From assembly GCA_017525235.1 (NCBI GenBank), contig JAFXTC010000031.1:62001-126000 (forward strand): a stretch of 64,000 bases of DNA, written 5' to 3'. The notes beneath the pieces are model-generated. The model made no database searches, was not told where the DNA came from, and saw only the letters and a program-made list of their open reading frames with translations. This document shows positions 40,993 through 49,439 of the stretch, piece by piece. The DNA comes from Bacteroidaceae bacterium. GTDB taxonomy: Bacteria > Bacteroidota > Bacteroidia > Bacteroidales > Bacteroidaceae. Made by a program: the position numbers and the translations under genes. The number at the start of each line of letters is the position of its first letter. Within the stretch, counting starts at the first letter, position 1.

Positions 40993-43900
40993 TTAGAATC
41001 TTCCGCCACCCCAGCCGCCTCCACCGCCGAAGCCTCCGCGACCGCCACCCCAACCGCCTCGGTCACCGCCGAAACCGCCATTAGCGCGTGTTTCCTTGTT
41101 ACCTAACAGATTTAAACGGTAAATAAAGTGAACCATTACATAACTATTAATGGCATTTGTCCAAGTATTGGTACGCATGGTCGCAGAAATGTTACGACTA
41201 ATATTGCTACGCTCTTTCAGGATATCGTACCATTGTACACTGATAGTTGCAGCATTATTCTTCAAGAAACTCTGACTAAGTTGCGCATTCCATATTAGCT
41301 CATTAGTATTCATGTTGGCGTCCTCATAACCACGGCGACATTGCTCGCTAATATCTGTACTGAGTGCCATTCCCCAAGGCATGTTCAGGATGACGTTTCC
41401 GCCATAATTGAACGTCCAAGTATCCAAATTGGCGTTACGCTGAATTGAGTTTCTGTCGTGCCTGTATGCTCCACTACCGTTCACGCCAACCTCATAACTG
41501 CCACTTTCACCTATATTACCACGAACATTCAAGCGAATTGTTTCGCGCAAGTTCATGGTCTTGGTGGTAGACTTCTGCAACAGATTGTTATCATACGCAT
41601 AACTGAACAGGCCATTCATATCTACTCCACCATCAGGAGCACTTGTCAAAAACTTACGGGCCTCATCGTCTATGTTACTACTGATATATCCTACATTATG
41701 GCTATAGTCAATGTTGGTGTTGGTGGAGAAGTTCCACATCTTCTTCTTGTCGATAGCTGTATTAAACATCAACCATGTACGAATGGCCCAGTTACCGTCT
41801 ATGTTCATGGGACGTGTGTAGCGGGCACCTGTCTGCTCATCATAAATGGTACTCGATTCTATAGTCCTTCTGCTGATGTCACCATTCAGGTTGACAGACC
41901 ATCCACGCTGGGCCTCTGTATTGTACCCATTATAAAAAAGGTTAAAGTTGTCTGTCCACGAACTCTTCAATCCAGCATTACCCGTGCTGATGTTCAGGGG
42001 GTCGCTACTATCCACCGTTTCTATCAGGTCGGTCATGGATGGTTGATTCATACGACCGTTATAACGCAAACGTAATTGACTGGTGTTACTGATTTTCCAA
42101 CGAATATCAATACGTGGAGCCCAGTTCTGGGTTGTTCTTACTATGGTGGTATCTATGTTACCCTTCTGATAGTCCATGTGGGTGTTTTGTGGCTGATAGC
42201 TGACACCCGCATTGAAACGCAACTCCTGCTGATTTTCGAACTTGGCAGTGTAGCGATACATCAGGTTAGCATTATGGTTCCACTCTTTATATGTTGCATA
42301 CTGGCTGTTAACCTTATCCAAAACAAGGTTGGTCAGGTCTATGCCGTATTCACTCAGGTCATGAATGCTTCCGTCCTTCAACTCCACTTGGCCGGTATAC
42401 AGATTAAATGCTGTTATCTTTGTCAGCTCTCCGTAATTATTGAGGGCATCTTGAATATCATCAGCCAAGGTGGGTTGTGTCATCATACTGCGATCCCTGT
42501 CTTGGAATCTGCGTTGCAACTGATAACTAATTTGCAAATTTCCTCCTGTCAACAAGGGTTCGCTATAGCTCAGTCTTCCCTGATATCTGTAGGTGGTAGA
42601 GGGAGCAATGGTGTTTTGGTAGGTTGCAGTCAAAGGCTGACGAGCACTCTCCTGGAAATATCTAACCAAAGAGCGACTATAAGAATTACTCTCACTGGTC
42701 TGATATTCACCACCCAGATTTAGTGTTATGTTACGTCCCTGCTTAAACAACTGGCGATTAACTTGCAACTCACCATCTACACTAGTGTTCTTTGAGTCTC
42801 CAAAGTTGTAACGTTCGTTATGGTTCACCACAGTTTCAGATGTCCCCGTTGCCCAGTCTACCAATTCCTCATATTGCTCCAGTGGGTCAACCAGTCCAGC
42901 CTTGTATGGACTGCTGTTAAATGTCGCACTTTCACTGTTCCCGAAGTTATCGCTCTTCGAATATGAGAAATTAGGACGAAACAGTATGTTGGTCAATGAG
43001 TCGGGCATCCACTCAAAGCGGAAGTTTGCATTCAGGTTGTAGTTGCGATTCTCGTTGTGATTTTTGTTGTTGTTGAAAGTACTTTTTGTATCAGAAAGGA
43101 AGGTTTCGCTATTAGATTGCGAATCTGACATACTGTTACGTTGACTATATCTTACATTACCACCCAGTTTAATAAGACCTGCCGAATAATCGGGTTTTCC
43201 ATTCTCCCAAGCAAAATTTACACCTGTCATTGTGCTGGTGGTGATGCCTCCGCCACCGCCCCAGCCGCCCCAGCCACGACCACCGCCAGGGAAACTGTTA
43301 TCATTTATGTTATTACGACTGAAAATAACCGTAAACTGCGAATGGTCTAGAAAACGGTTAACATTCAGCTTAATTGAGTATAGATCGGTAGGAAGGGACG
43401 AATAGGTTGAATTAAAACCTTCCGCTGCGTTTTTTTCGGCCGTTGGCGTTCCGTATGCAAGGTCTACATTGCTAACCCATCCTTCTTTCATGCCCTTCTG
43501 AACAGTAAGATCTAATACTGTTTCTTCTTCGCCATCATCAATGCCAGTTATACGACTATAATCGCTTTTACGCTCGTATGCCTTCAGCTTCTTAATCATT
43601 TTGCTGGGCAAATTCTTCATCGCCATTTTCGTGTCGTTCTGGAAAAACTCTTTTCCCTCCACCATAATCTTTGTGACGCTCTTTCCGTTAATCTTTATGT
43701 TGCCATCATCATCTACCTCAGCTCCAGGCAACTTCTTCACCAACTCCTCCAAGGCAGACCCTTCTGGTAGTCTGAAAGCATCAGCATTATACACAAAAGT
43801 ATCAGCCTTCATTTCCACCTGTGCTAACATAGCCACAACATCGGCCTCCTTCAGCACCTTACTATCTTCCTGCATAGTAAAGGTCCCCAAATTAACCGTC

Positions 43901-44193
43901 TTGTTGCCCTTTCCCAAAGTAAGATTCTTGTATTGAGCCATATAACCAACATACGATATACGCATGATGTAGCTTCCTGCCTTTACGGCGGGCAAGGAGA
44001 ACTTACCATCTTCTCCCGACAGGGCACCCGTAGCCTGGGTACTGTCCTTTGGATGAAGCAACACAACTGTGGCACCAGGTAATGCCTCGTTATTAGTGCC
44101 GTCAATAATCAATCCACTAACTGTTACCTTCTGTGCCAACATCATCAAGGGGCAGAGAATCATCACAAATAAATATAATAATGTTCGCTTCAT
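40993..44193 (-). CDS. TonB-receptor-like outer-membrane beta-barrel protein
   Basis: The 1066-residue protein has a signal peptide (MKRTLLYLFVMILCPLMMLAQ). An N-terminal carboxypeptidase-regulatory-like domain follows ('TVSGLIIDGTNNEALPGATVVLLHP'), then a plug-like region ('LVKKLPGAEVDDDGNIKINGKSVTKIMVEGKEFF'). The rest is a long barrel of alternating strands from about residue 250. It matches the 'outer membrane beta-barrel family' group that lacks a TonB box and a SusD partner. Two glycine/tryptophan-rich tracts occur: GGGRGWGGWGGGGG near residue 310 and the C-terminal GGFGGGGGWGGGRF. The ligand is unknown. It is preceded by TAACTTTG. Confidence 0.85.
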   Translation of the reverse strand: MKRTLLYLFVMILCPLMMLAQKVTVSGLIIDGTNNEALPGATVVLLHPKDSTQATGALSGEDGKFSLPAVKAGSYIMRISYVGYMAQYKNLTLGKGNKTVNLGTFTMQEDSKVLKEADVVAMLAQVEMKADTFVYNADAFRLPEGSALEELVKKLPGAEVDDDGNIKINGKSVTKIMVEGKEFFQNDTKMAMKNLPSKMIKKLKAYERKSDYSRITGIDDGEEETVLDLTVQKGMKEGWVSNVDLAYGTPTAEKNAAEGFNSTYSSLPTDLYSIKLNVNRFLDHSQFTVIFSRNNINDNSFPGGGRGWGGWGGGGGITTSTMTGVNFAWENGKPDYSAGLIKLGGNVRYSQRNSMSDSQSNSETFLSDTKSTFNNNKNHNENRNYNLNANFRFEWMPDSLTNILFRPNFSYSKSDNFGNSESATFNSSPYKAGLVDPLEQYEELVDWATGTSETVVNHNERYNFGDSKNTSVDGELQVNRQLFKQGRNITLNLGGEYQTSESNSYSRSLVRYFQESARQPLTATYQNTIAPSTTYRYQGRLSYSEPLLTGGNLQISYQLQRRFQDRDRSMMTQPTLADDIQDALNNYGELTKITAFNLYTGQVELKDGSIHDLSEYGIDLTNLVLDKVNSQYATYKEWNHNANLMYRYTAKFENQQELRFNAGVSYQPQNTHMDYQKGNIDTTIVRTTQNWAPRIDIRWKISNTSQLRLRYNGRMNQPSMTDLIETVDSSDPLNISTGNAGLKSSWTDNFNLFYNGYNTEAQRGWSVNLNGDISRRTIESSTIYDEQTGARYTRPMNIDGNWAIRTWLMFNTAIDKKKMWNFSTNTNIDYSHNVGYISSNIDDEARKFLTSAPDGGVDMNGLFSYAYDNNLLQKSTTKTMNLRETIRLNVRGNIGESGSYEVGVNGSGAYRHDRNSIQRNANLDTWTFNYGGNVILNMPWGMALSTDISEQCRRGYEDANMNTNELIWNAQLSQSFLKNNAATISVQWYDILKERSNISRNISATMRTNTWTNAINSYVMVHFIYRLNLLGNKETRANGGFGGDRGGWGGGRGGFGGGGGWGGGRF

Positions 44194-44234
44194 TAATACC
44201 TCTATTCAAAATTAATAAATCCAAAATTATAAAC

Positions 44235-44360
44235 GTCTAAAGCCTAAAAACTAAATCTAAGACCCAACCTATATAATATGGTTTAATTATGTCGCGACAA
44301 AGTTAGCATTTTTTTTACTTTTTCAACATAATTCTCAATTCTCAATTCTCGATTCTCAAT
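44235..44360. repeat. Intergenic simple-repeat tracts
   Basis: 'cgtctaaagcctaaaaacta' (44236 onward) is another CTAAAG-type tract. 'tctcaattctcaattctcga' (44334 onward) is an AATTCTC repeat. Between them lies TAACTTTG (44298-44305, minus), the -7 element of the barrel gene. Confidence 0.55.
44298..44305 (-). promoter_or_regulatory. -7 element TAACTTTG for the barrel-protein gene
   Basis: The minus-strand TAACTTTG matches consensus. It gives an untranslated leader of about 100 bases. Confidence 0.6.
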
Positions 44361-44369
44361 TATATGTAG

Positions 44370-44377
44370 TATTTTTG
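44370..44377 (+). promoter_or_regulatory. -7 element TATTTTTG for aroB
   Basis: TATTTTTG overlaps the alternative TTG start at 44375. This makes the ATG at 44396 the better start for aroB. Confidence 0.55.
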
Positions 44378-44395
44378 TCCCCAAAATCACAAAAG

Positions 44396-45457
44396 ATGAT
44401 GAAGCAAGACGTAGTTATAAGCCAAAACCTGCAAAAAGATTTGCAGCAAGCCATCAGTCGCTGTTCAAACGATAAACTTTTTGTCCTTACCGATACCACC
44501 ACGTTTCGACTTTGCTGGCCTGTGATAAAGGACTTTCCTTACTTACAGAAAGCGAAGATGATAACCATTGGTGCTACCGATGAGAACAAGACCCTGCAAA
44601 CACTCTCTTTCGTTTGGGAAGCCCTGCAACAGGGAGGCGCCACCCGTCACAGTCTGCTCATCTGTTTGGGAGGCGGAATGGTAACAGACCTTGGAGGCTT
44701 TGCTGCCAGCACCTTCAAGCGAGGCATTCAGTACATCAATATCCCCACAACCTTATTAAGCATGGTAGATGCCAGCGTAGGCGGCAAGACGGGTATCAAT
44801 TTTGGCGGTCTGAAGAACGAAATTGGTGTTTTTAACTGCGCCAGTACAGTTATCTTGTGTGCAGAGTTCCTCCGCACTTTGGATGATTACAATATCCGTT
44901 CCGGTTATGCCGAAATGCTCAAACACGGCATCATCAGCAATACAGAGAATTGGGCAGAACTCATCACCTTTGATTTAGATAACATCGACTACCCCCACCT
45001 TCAGCAAATGGTAGCCAAAAGTGTTGCCATCAAGGAACATATTGTAGAAGAAGACCCAACAGAAAAAGGCATCCGTAAAGCCTTGAACTTGGGGCATACA
45101 GCTGGGCACGCCTTGGAGAGTTTGGCTTTAGCAGAAAACCGCACCGTTCTGCATGGCTATGCGGTAGCCTGGGGCTTGGTTTGCGAGTTGTATTTGAGTG
45201 CCAAGCGGCTCAACTTCCCCAAGGACAAACTTAGCCAGACCCTGCAGTTCATTAAGGAAACATATGGTGTCTTCACCTTCAACTGCAAGCAGTACGACCG
45301 CCTATATCAGTTTATGCAGCACGACAAGAAAAACCAGTCAGGCATCATCAATTTTACCCTTATGGCTGATATTGGCGACATCCGTATCAACCAAACCGCC
45401 ACACAGGAAGAAATCCTTGATATGTTGGACTTCTATCGTGAAAGCATGGGATGCTAA
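44396..45457 (+). CDS. aroB: 3-Dehydroquinate synthase
   Basis: AroB makes 3-dehydroquinate from DAHP in the shikimate pathway. With the start at 44396 (MMKQDVVISQNLQ) the product has 353 residues. The NAD-binding region 'CLGGGMVTDLGGFAASTFKRGIQYINIPTTLLSMVDASVGGKTGIN' and the metal-binding 'NLGHTAGHALESL' are conserved. The upstream TTG start is inside the promoter. Confidence 0.95.
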   Translation: MMKQDVVISQNLQKDLQQAISRCSNDKLFVLTDTTTFRLCWPVIKDFPYLQKAKMITIGATDENKTLQTLSFVWEALQQGGATRHSLLICLGGGMVTDLGGFAASTFKRGIQYINIPTTLLSMVDASVGGKTGINFGGLKNEIGVFNCASTVILCAEFLRTLDDYNIRSGYAEMLKHGIISNTENWAELITFDLDNIDYPHLQQMVAKSVAIKEHIVEEDPTEKGIRKALNLGHTAGHALESLALAENRTVLHGYAVAWGLVCELYLSAKRLNFPKDKLSQTLQFIKETYGVFTFNCKQYDRLYQFMQHDKKNQSGIINFTLMADIGDIRINQTATQEEILDMLDFYRESMGC

Positions 45458-45589
45458 GAACCAAAAATAAACTAATATGTTTGGATCTTTCCCACCTCCG
45501 AATATTGTAAAATAATTCACTTGGTGCGAAATGAACGCAGTTTTTTTACATTTTATACCCCATCGGGGCAAAAATCAGCGAAAAAGTTG

Positions 45590-45597
45590 TACCTTCG
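45590..45597 (+). promoter_or_regulatory. -7-like element TACCTTCG just before the AraC-type gene
   Basis: TACCTTCG ends only four bases before the ATG at 45602. A transcript starting at the usual distance would have almost no leader. Confidence 0.45.
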
Positions 45598-45601
45598 CGA
45601 C

Positions 45602-46702
45602 ATGATTACTATTGGCGAGATGCAAATAAGTGGTGTACTGACGATGTTAATGTTGTCGGTAATGCTCATGTTATGTGTACCCCACCGCTCTATTCGTAGG
45701 AACAGTTTTGCGCGTGCAAGATGGTTGATGGCTGTCGGCACAGGACTAATAGCCGTGCAGTTTTTACTGCAATACATATTTGGGTTCCGGCAGATGGGCA
45801 TTACTCAGGCGGTGTTCTGCAACCTGCTATTGTTTACCCCTGCTACACTATGTTGTAGTATGGCAATTTTGTATATGCAAAACCACGGAAAAGTAGCGCT
45901 CCGCACATGGATGACGGTGTGCTTGCTTTGTGCTATATCGACTTTGCTATTAATAGGGACTATGTTGCTGGACGATGTACCCATCCGACAGGAATCCCCT
46001 TTGCTCAGAATGGCTGATTATACAGGAGCACTTATCTACGTTGTGATGCAGAGCTACATCTTCTCCCTACAGTTCAAAGCCTACAAACAGTTGGAGTTGG
46101 CTGTAGATGAGTACTTTGACCGCGAACGCCACGACCTCTTTGGATGGATGGGATGGAGCATGAGAACCATGGCGTTCCTCGCGTTCTTTGTTCCACTGGT
46201 CATCTTTATGGAAGGTAAAACATTAGTGCTTTTTTCTGTAGCTTATTTCTTCAGTATCGCCTACAGCACAATCAGTCTTTACACTTATGGTGTCAGCGAG
46301 GATATATCAAGAGTGGAAGAAGCGGAAACAAGTGAAAAGATAACAGCGAAAAACGAAAAATATGATGCCGCAATAGAAAAGCCCATAGAAAAGTGGATAA
46401 AGAGTGATGCATACAGAGAACACAATCTGACACTGAGCGTGGTGGCCCGACAGATGAAAGTTCCACGTAGACAGTTACAAGAGTGGCTACGGCAGTCAGA
46501 GTATAAAAACCTGGCTGGATTAGTTACACCGCTCCGAATAGAAGAAGCTAAACGCATACTGATTGAAAGGCCTGAATGGTCAATGGAGACGATAGCTGAC
46601 CACTGCGGTTTCAGCAGCCGTGAGTATTTTCATCGCGCATTCCGACAAATTGTTGGAACCACACCAGCAAAATTCCTACAGAAAAACGAAGAGGGCTATT
46701 AA
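45602..46702 (+). CDS. Membrane-anchored AraC-family regulator
   Basis: Starting at 45602 the protein has 366 residues. The N-terminal half holds about six membrane helices ('VLTMLMLSVMLMLCV', 'MAVGTGLIAVQFLLQYIFGF', 'TLVLFSVAYFFSIAYSTISLY'). The C-terminal 100 residues hold the AraC double HTH ('LSVVARQMKVPRRQLQEWLRQSEY', 'WSMETIADHCGFSSREYFHRAFRQIVGTTPAKFLQ'). Such membrane-bound AraC regulators are common in Bacteroidetes; the signal is unknown. An upstream start at 45521 would begin before the promoter and is rejected. Confidence 0.85.
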   Translation: MITIGEMQISGVLTMLMLSVMLMLCVPHRSIRRNSFARARWLMAVGTGLIAVQFLLQYIFGFRQMGITQAVFCNLLLFTPATLCCSMAILYMQNHGKVALRTWMTVCLLCAISTLLLIGTMLLDDVPIRQESPLLRMADYTGALIYVVMQSYIFSLQFKAYKQLELAVDEYFDRERHDLFGWMGWSMRTMAFLAFFVPLVIFMEGKTLVLFSVAYFFSIAYSTISLYTYGVSEDISRVEEAETSEKITAKNEKYDAAIEKPIEKWIKSDAYREHNLTLSVVARQMKVPRRQLQEWLRQSEYKNLAGLVTPLRIEEAKRILIERPEWSMETIADHCGFSSREYFHRAFRQIVGTTPAKFLQKNEEGY

Positions 46703-46730
46703 TCAACCTCATTTTATAACCGCAAAAGAA

Positions 46731-46758
46731 AGAGAGAGAATCTTTCGATTCTCTCTCT
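46731..46758 (-). terminator. 12-bp hairpin ending the tRNA transcript
   Basis: AGAGAGAGAATC (46731-46742), loop TTTC, and its exact complement (46747-46758). On the minus strand it is followed by TTCTTTTG, downstream of the tRNA. It could also serve the AraC-type gene from the other side. Confidence 0.65.
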
Positions 46759-46765
46759 TCTCAGG

Positions 46766-46838
46766 TCGGGATGACAAGACTCGAACTTGCGACCTCGCGC
46801 CCCCCAGACGTGTGCGCTACCAACTGCGCTACATCCCG
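46766..46838 (-). tRNA. tRNA-Pro(GGG)
   Basis: On the minus strand the acceptor arms CGGGATG/CATCCCG pair fully. The D-arm GCGC..GCGC and T-arm GCAAG-TTCGAGT-CTTGT are intact. The anticodon loop is C-T-GGG-G-G, so the anticodon is GGG (reads CCC/CCU). The anticodon stem CACGT/GCGCG has one A-C mismatch at 28:42 and a T-G wobble. The CCA end is not encoded. A TACCTTTG promoter lies 30 bases upstream (46868-46875, minus). Confidence 0.9.
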
Positions 46839-46867
46839 TTCCCTAACGATTTCTCCTAATCGCGCTG

Positions 46868-46915
46868 CAAAGGTAGGGCATTTTTTTGTTACTTGCAAAT
46901 TTTTATATACTTTTG
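46868..46915. promoter_or_regulatory. Divergent promoters of tRNA-Pro and aroA
   Basis: Minus: TACCTTTG (46868-46875) with TTTG 20 bases upstream, for the tRNA. Plus: TTTG (46885-46888), 19 bases, TACTTTTG (46908-46915), for aroA. Both fit the consensus. Confidence 0.7.
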
Positions 46916-46948
46916 TACTCAAATTTGACGTAAAACGCAGTATTAAGG

Positions 46949-48217
46949 ATGGCCATAACCCTTTTCCCTACTTCAAGACTGCAGGCTGAGATAACTCTTC
47001 CGGCCAGCAAGAGCATCAGTAACAGGGCTCTTATTATACATGCATTGGCAAATGGCGGAAAGATAACGAAAGATTCGTTTGGAACGGTGCTTAAAAACAT
47101 CTCAGATTGCGACGACACCTTTGTGATGGTTCGCGCCCTTACCCAAATGCCAGACACAATCGATATTAAGGCAGCTGGGACGGCTATGCGCTTTCTAACA
47201 GCTTACCTGAGTGTGACACCTGGCACACATATCATAACGGGAACGGAGCGTATGCGCCACCGTCCCATTGGTATTTTGGTAGATGCCCTCAGACAACTGG
47301 GCGCTCAAGTGGAATATGCAGGCAAGGAAGGTTTTCCTCCCCTATGCATCACAGGCGGCAACCATAAAGGCGGACGATTAGAACTGCCTGGCAATGTAAG
47401 CAGTCAGTATATCAGTGCCCTGCTGATGATAGGCCCTGTTCTGGAAGAGGGAATCAGTCTGACGCTGACAGGGGATATAGTAAGTCGACCATACATAGAA
47501 ATGACGCTGAGTATTATGCGCGACTTTGGTGCTCAGGCGGAATGGATTTCTTCCGAAGAATTGAAGGTAATGCCTGGTGGCTACCAAACTACACCTTATT
47601 TAATAGAGAACGACTGGAGCGCCAGCAGCTATTGGTACGAGATGATAGCTCTGGCGGAGGATAATACACCAACCATAGTGTTGCCAGGTCTTTTTAGCAG
47701 GAGCCTACAAGGTGACTCGGCCATCGCAGACATCTTCCGTCCCCTCGGTATAGTAACGTCTTTTGTGAAAGATACCGAAGGATTAGAATGCGTACGTTTG
47801 ACACGAGTTGGAGAGGCTTGCCAAAGAATGGATTACGATTTTGTGAACCAGCCCGATCTGGCACAGACATTGGTGGTTACTTGCGCTATGCTTAGCATAC
47901 CTTTCCGCTTCACTGGCTTACAGAGTCTTAAGATAAAAGAGACTGACCGCATGGCGGCATTACAAACGGAGTTACGCAAATTAGGATATGTCATTAAGGA
48001 ACAGGACGACAGCATTCTCTATTGGGAAGGCGAGCGTTGCCCTGCCCAAGATAACCCTATTATTGACACATACGAGGATCACCGTATGGCTATGGCCTTG
48101 GCACCATGTGCCATGAAGCGGGGAAGCCTGCGCATCAACAATCCAGAGGTGGTAAGCAAAAGCTATCCCACCTTCTGGGAAGATTTGGGAAAAGCTGGTT
48201 TTAAGATATGCAGATAG
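46949..48217 (+). CDS. aroA: 5-Enolpyruvylshikimate-3-phosphate synthase
   Basis: AroA adds enolpyruvate to shikimate 3-phosphate. The 422-residue protein has 'ITLPASKSISNRALIIHALANG', 'GTAMRFLTAYLSV', 'LKIKETDRMAALQTELRKLG' and 'YEDHRMAMALAPCA', all active-site segments. It overlaps the next gene by ten bases. aroB lies 1.5 kb upstream, so the window holds two shikimate genes that are not adjacent. Confidence 0.95.
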   Translation: MAITLFPTSRLQAEITLPASKSISNRALIIHALANGGKITKDSFGTVLKNISDCDDTFVMVRALTQMPDTIDIKAAGTAMRFLTAYLSVTPGTHIITGTERMRHRPIGILVDALRQLGAQVEYAGKEGFPPLCITGGNHKGGRLELPGNVSSQYISALLMIGPVLEEGISLTLTGDIVSRPYIEMTLSIMRDFGAQAEWISSEELKVMPGGYQTTPYLIENDWSASSYWYEMIALAEDNTPTIVLPGLFSRSLQGDSAIADIFRPLGIVTSFVKDTEGLECVRLTRVGEACQRMDYDFVNQPDLAQTLVVTCAMLSIPFRFTGLQSLKIKETDRMAALQTELRKLGYVIKEQDDSILYWEGERCPAQDNPIIDTYEDHRMAMALAPCAMKRGSLRINNPEVVSKSYPTFWEDLGKAGFKICR

Positions 48218-48609
48218 TTCTCTACATGATAATAGCCCTCGCCGTTCTAGGCTTTGTGGCTGGCATCGTCAGTTGGTGGCATTATAGGCACACTCCCAAA
48301 GAGGAACCTATAATAAACCCAGTCGACATGGAGTGCTGTGGGCAACATGAGGTATGCGAGAAAGAGAGTCTTTTGGCTGCCATCAGCAAGCAGATAGAAT
48401 ACTACGATGATGAAGAACTGGATCGTTATAAAGGTCGTAATGGAGATGAATACACAGCTGAGGAGGCAGAGGAATTCCGTAATATACTGTACACCATGCG
48501 CTCTGATGAGGTGGCTGGATGGGTGCGTAGTCTGCAACTTAGACAAGTTAACCTGCCTGACGATGTAAAAGATGAGGTGTTCCTGATTGTGGGAGAAAGA
48601 AGACTTTAG
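48208..48609 (+). CDS. Small membrane-anchored protein of unknown function
   Basis: The 133-residue protein has an N-terminal helix (QIVLYMIIALAVLGFVAGIVSWW) and a cysteine cluster 'MECCGQHEVCEKE' at about residues 45-57 that could bind metal. An acidic helical end follows. It overlaps the aroA stop by ten bases, so it is translated with aroA. No family is recognised. Confidence 0.7.
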   Translation: MQIVLYMIIALAVLGFVAGIVSWWHYRHTPKEEPIINPVDMECCGQHEVCEKESLLAAISKQIEYYDDEELDRYKGRNGDEYTAEEAEEFRNILYTMRSDEVAGWVRSLQLRQVNLPDDVKDEVFLIVGERRL

Positions 48610-48643
48610 ACCTTAGGCTTTAGACTTTTAAACAAATAACAAT

Positions 48644-49438
48644 ATGATTGATTTCAAATTAACTGGTAAGGTGGCACTGGTAACGGGTGCGGCACACGGA
48701 ATTGGCTTCTCGATGGCCGAGGCATTGGGAGAAGCAGGAGCCAAAGTGGTGTTTAATAGTCGCAACCAAGAGCATGTAGACAAAGCGTTGGAGGCTTTTG
48801 CTGCCAAAGGTATTGAGGCACACGGCTTTGTGTGCGATGTGAACGACGAGGCTCAAGTAAAGGCAATGATTGAGAAAATAGAGAGGGAAGTGGGTACTGT
48901 GGACATTCTGGTAAACAACGCCGGTATTATTCGCAGGATTCCCATGCACGAGATGGAATTAGAAGAATTCCGGCTAGTGGTAGATACCGACCTTACGGCT
49001 CCCTTTATTGTATGTAAAGCAGTGATTCCCAGTATGATACGCAAGGGTCACGGCAAGATTATCAACATCTGCTCTATGATGAGCGAATTGGGACGCGAAA
49101 CAGTTTCGGCATATGCGGCAGCCAAAGGCGGACTGAAGATGCTAACACGAAACATTGCATCGGAATATGGTGAATATAATATCCAGTGCAATGGTATCGG
49201 ACCAGGTTACATAGCTACTTCGCAGACTGCACCGCTGCGCGAGCCACAGGCCGATGGAAGTCGACATCCGTTTGACTCCTTCATCGTTTCAAAAACGCCA
49301 GCAGCACGATGGGGAACGCCGGAGGACTTGAAGGGGCCCGTTGTGTTCCTTGCCTCTGATGCTTCGAACTTTGTGAATGGACATATCCTGTATGTGGATG
49401 GAGGTATATTAGCCTACATTGGAAAACAACCTAAGTAA
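48644..49438 (+). CDS. kduD: SDR dehydrogenase, KduD/gluconate 5-dehydrogenase type
   Basis: The 264-residue short-chain dehydrogenase has 'VTGAAHGIGFSMAEALGEAG' (TGxxxGIG at 14-21), 'VNNAGI', the catalytic serine in 'INICSMMSE' and 'YAAAKGG' (YxxxK). The sequence is of the KduD/Ga5DH type, which reduces 2,5-diketo-3-deoxygluconate to KDG, or 5-ketogluconate. The kduI gene two places downstream favours the KduD role in uronate breakdown. The next gene starts one base after its stop. Confidence 0.85.
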   Translation: MIDFKLTGKVALVTGAAHGIGFSMAEALGEAGAKVVFNSRNQEHVDKALEAFAAKGIEAHGFVCDVNDEAQVKAMIEKIEREVGTVDILVNNAGIIRRIPMHEMELEEFRLVVDTDLTAPFIVCKAVIPSMIRKGHGKIINICSMMSELGRETVSAYAAAKGGLKMLTRNIASEYGEYNIQCNGIGPGYIATSQTAPLREPQADGSRHPFDSFIVSKTPAARWGTPEDLKGPVVFLASDASNFVNGHILYVDGGILAYIGKQPK

Positions 49439-49439
49439 T

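Noticed and set aside
41458-42723. Two long plus-strand frames (205 and 215 residues)
   Set aside because: Both are antisense to the outer-membrane barrel gene and contain no recognisable motif.
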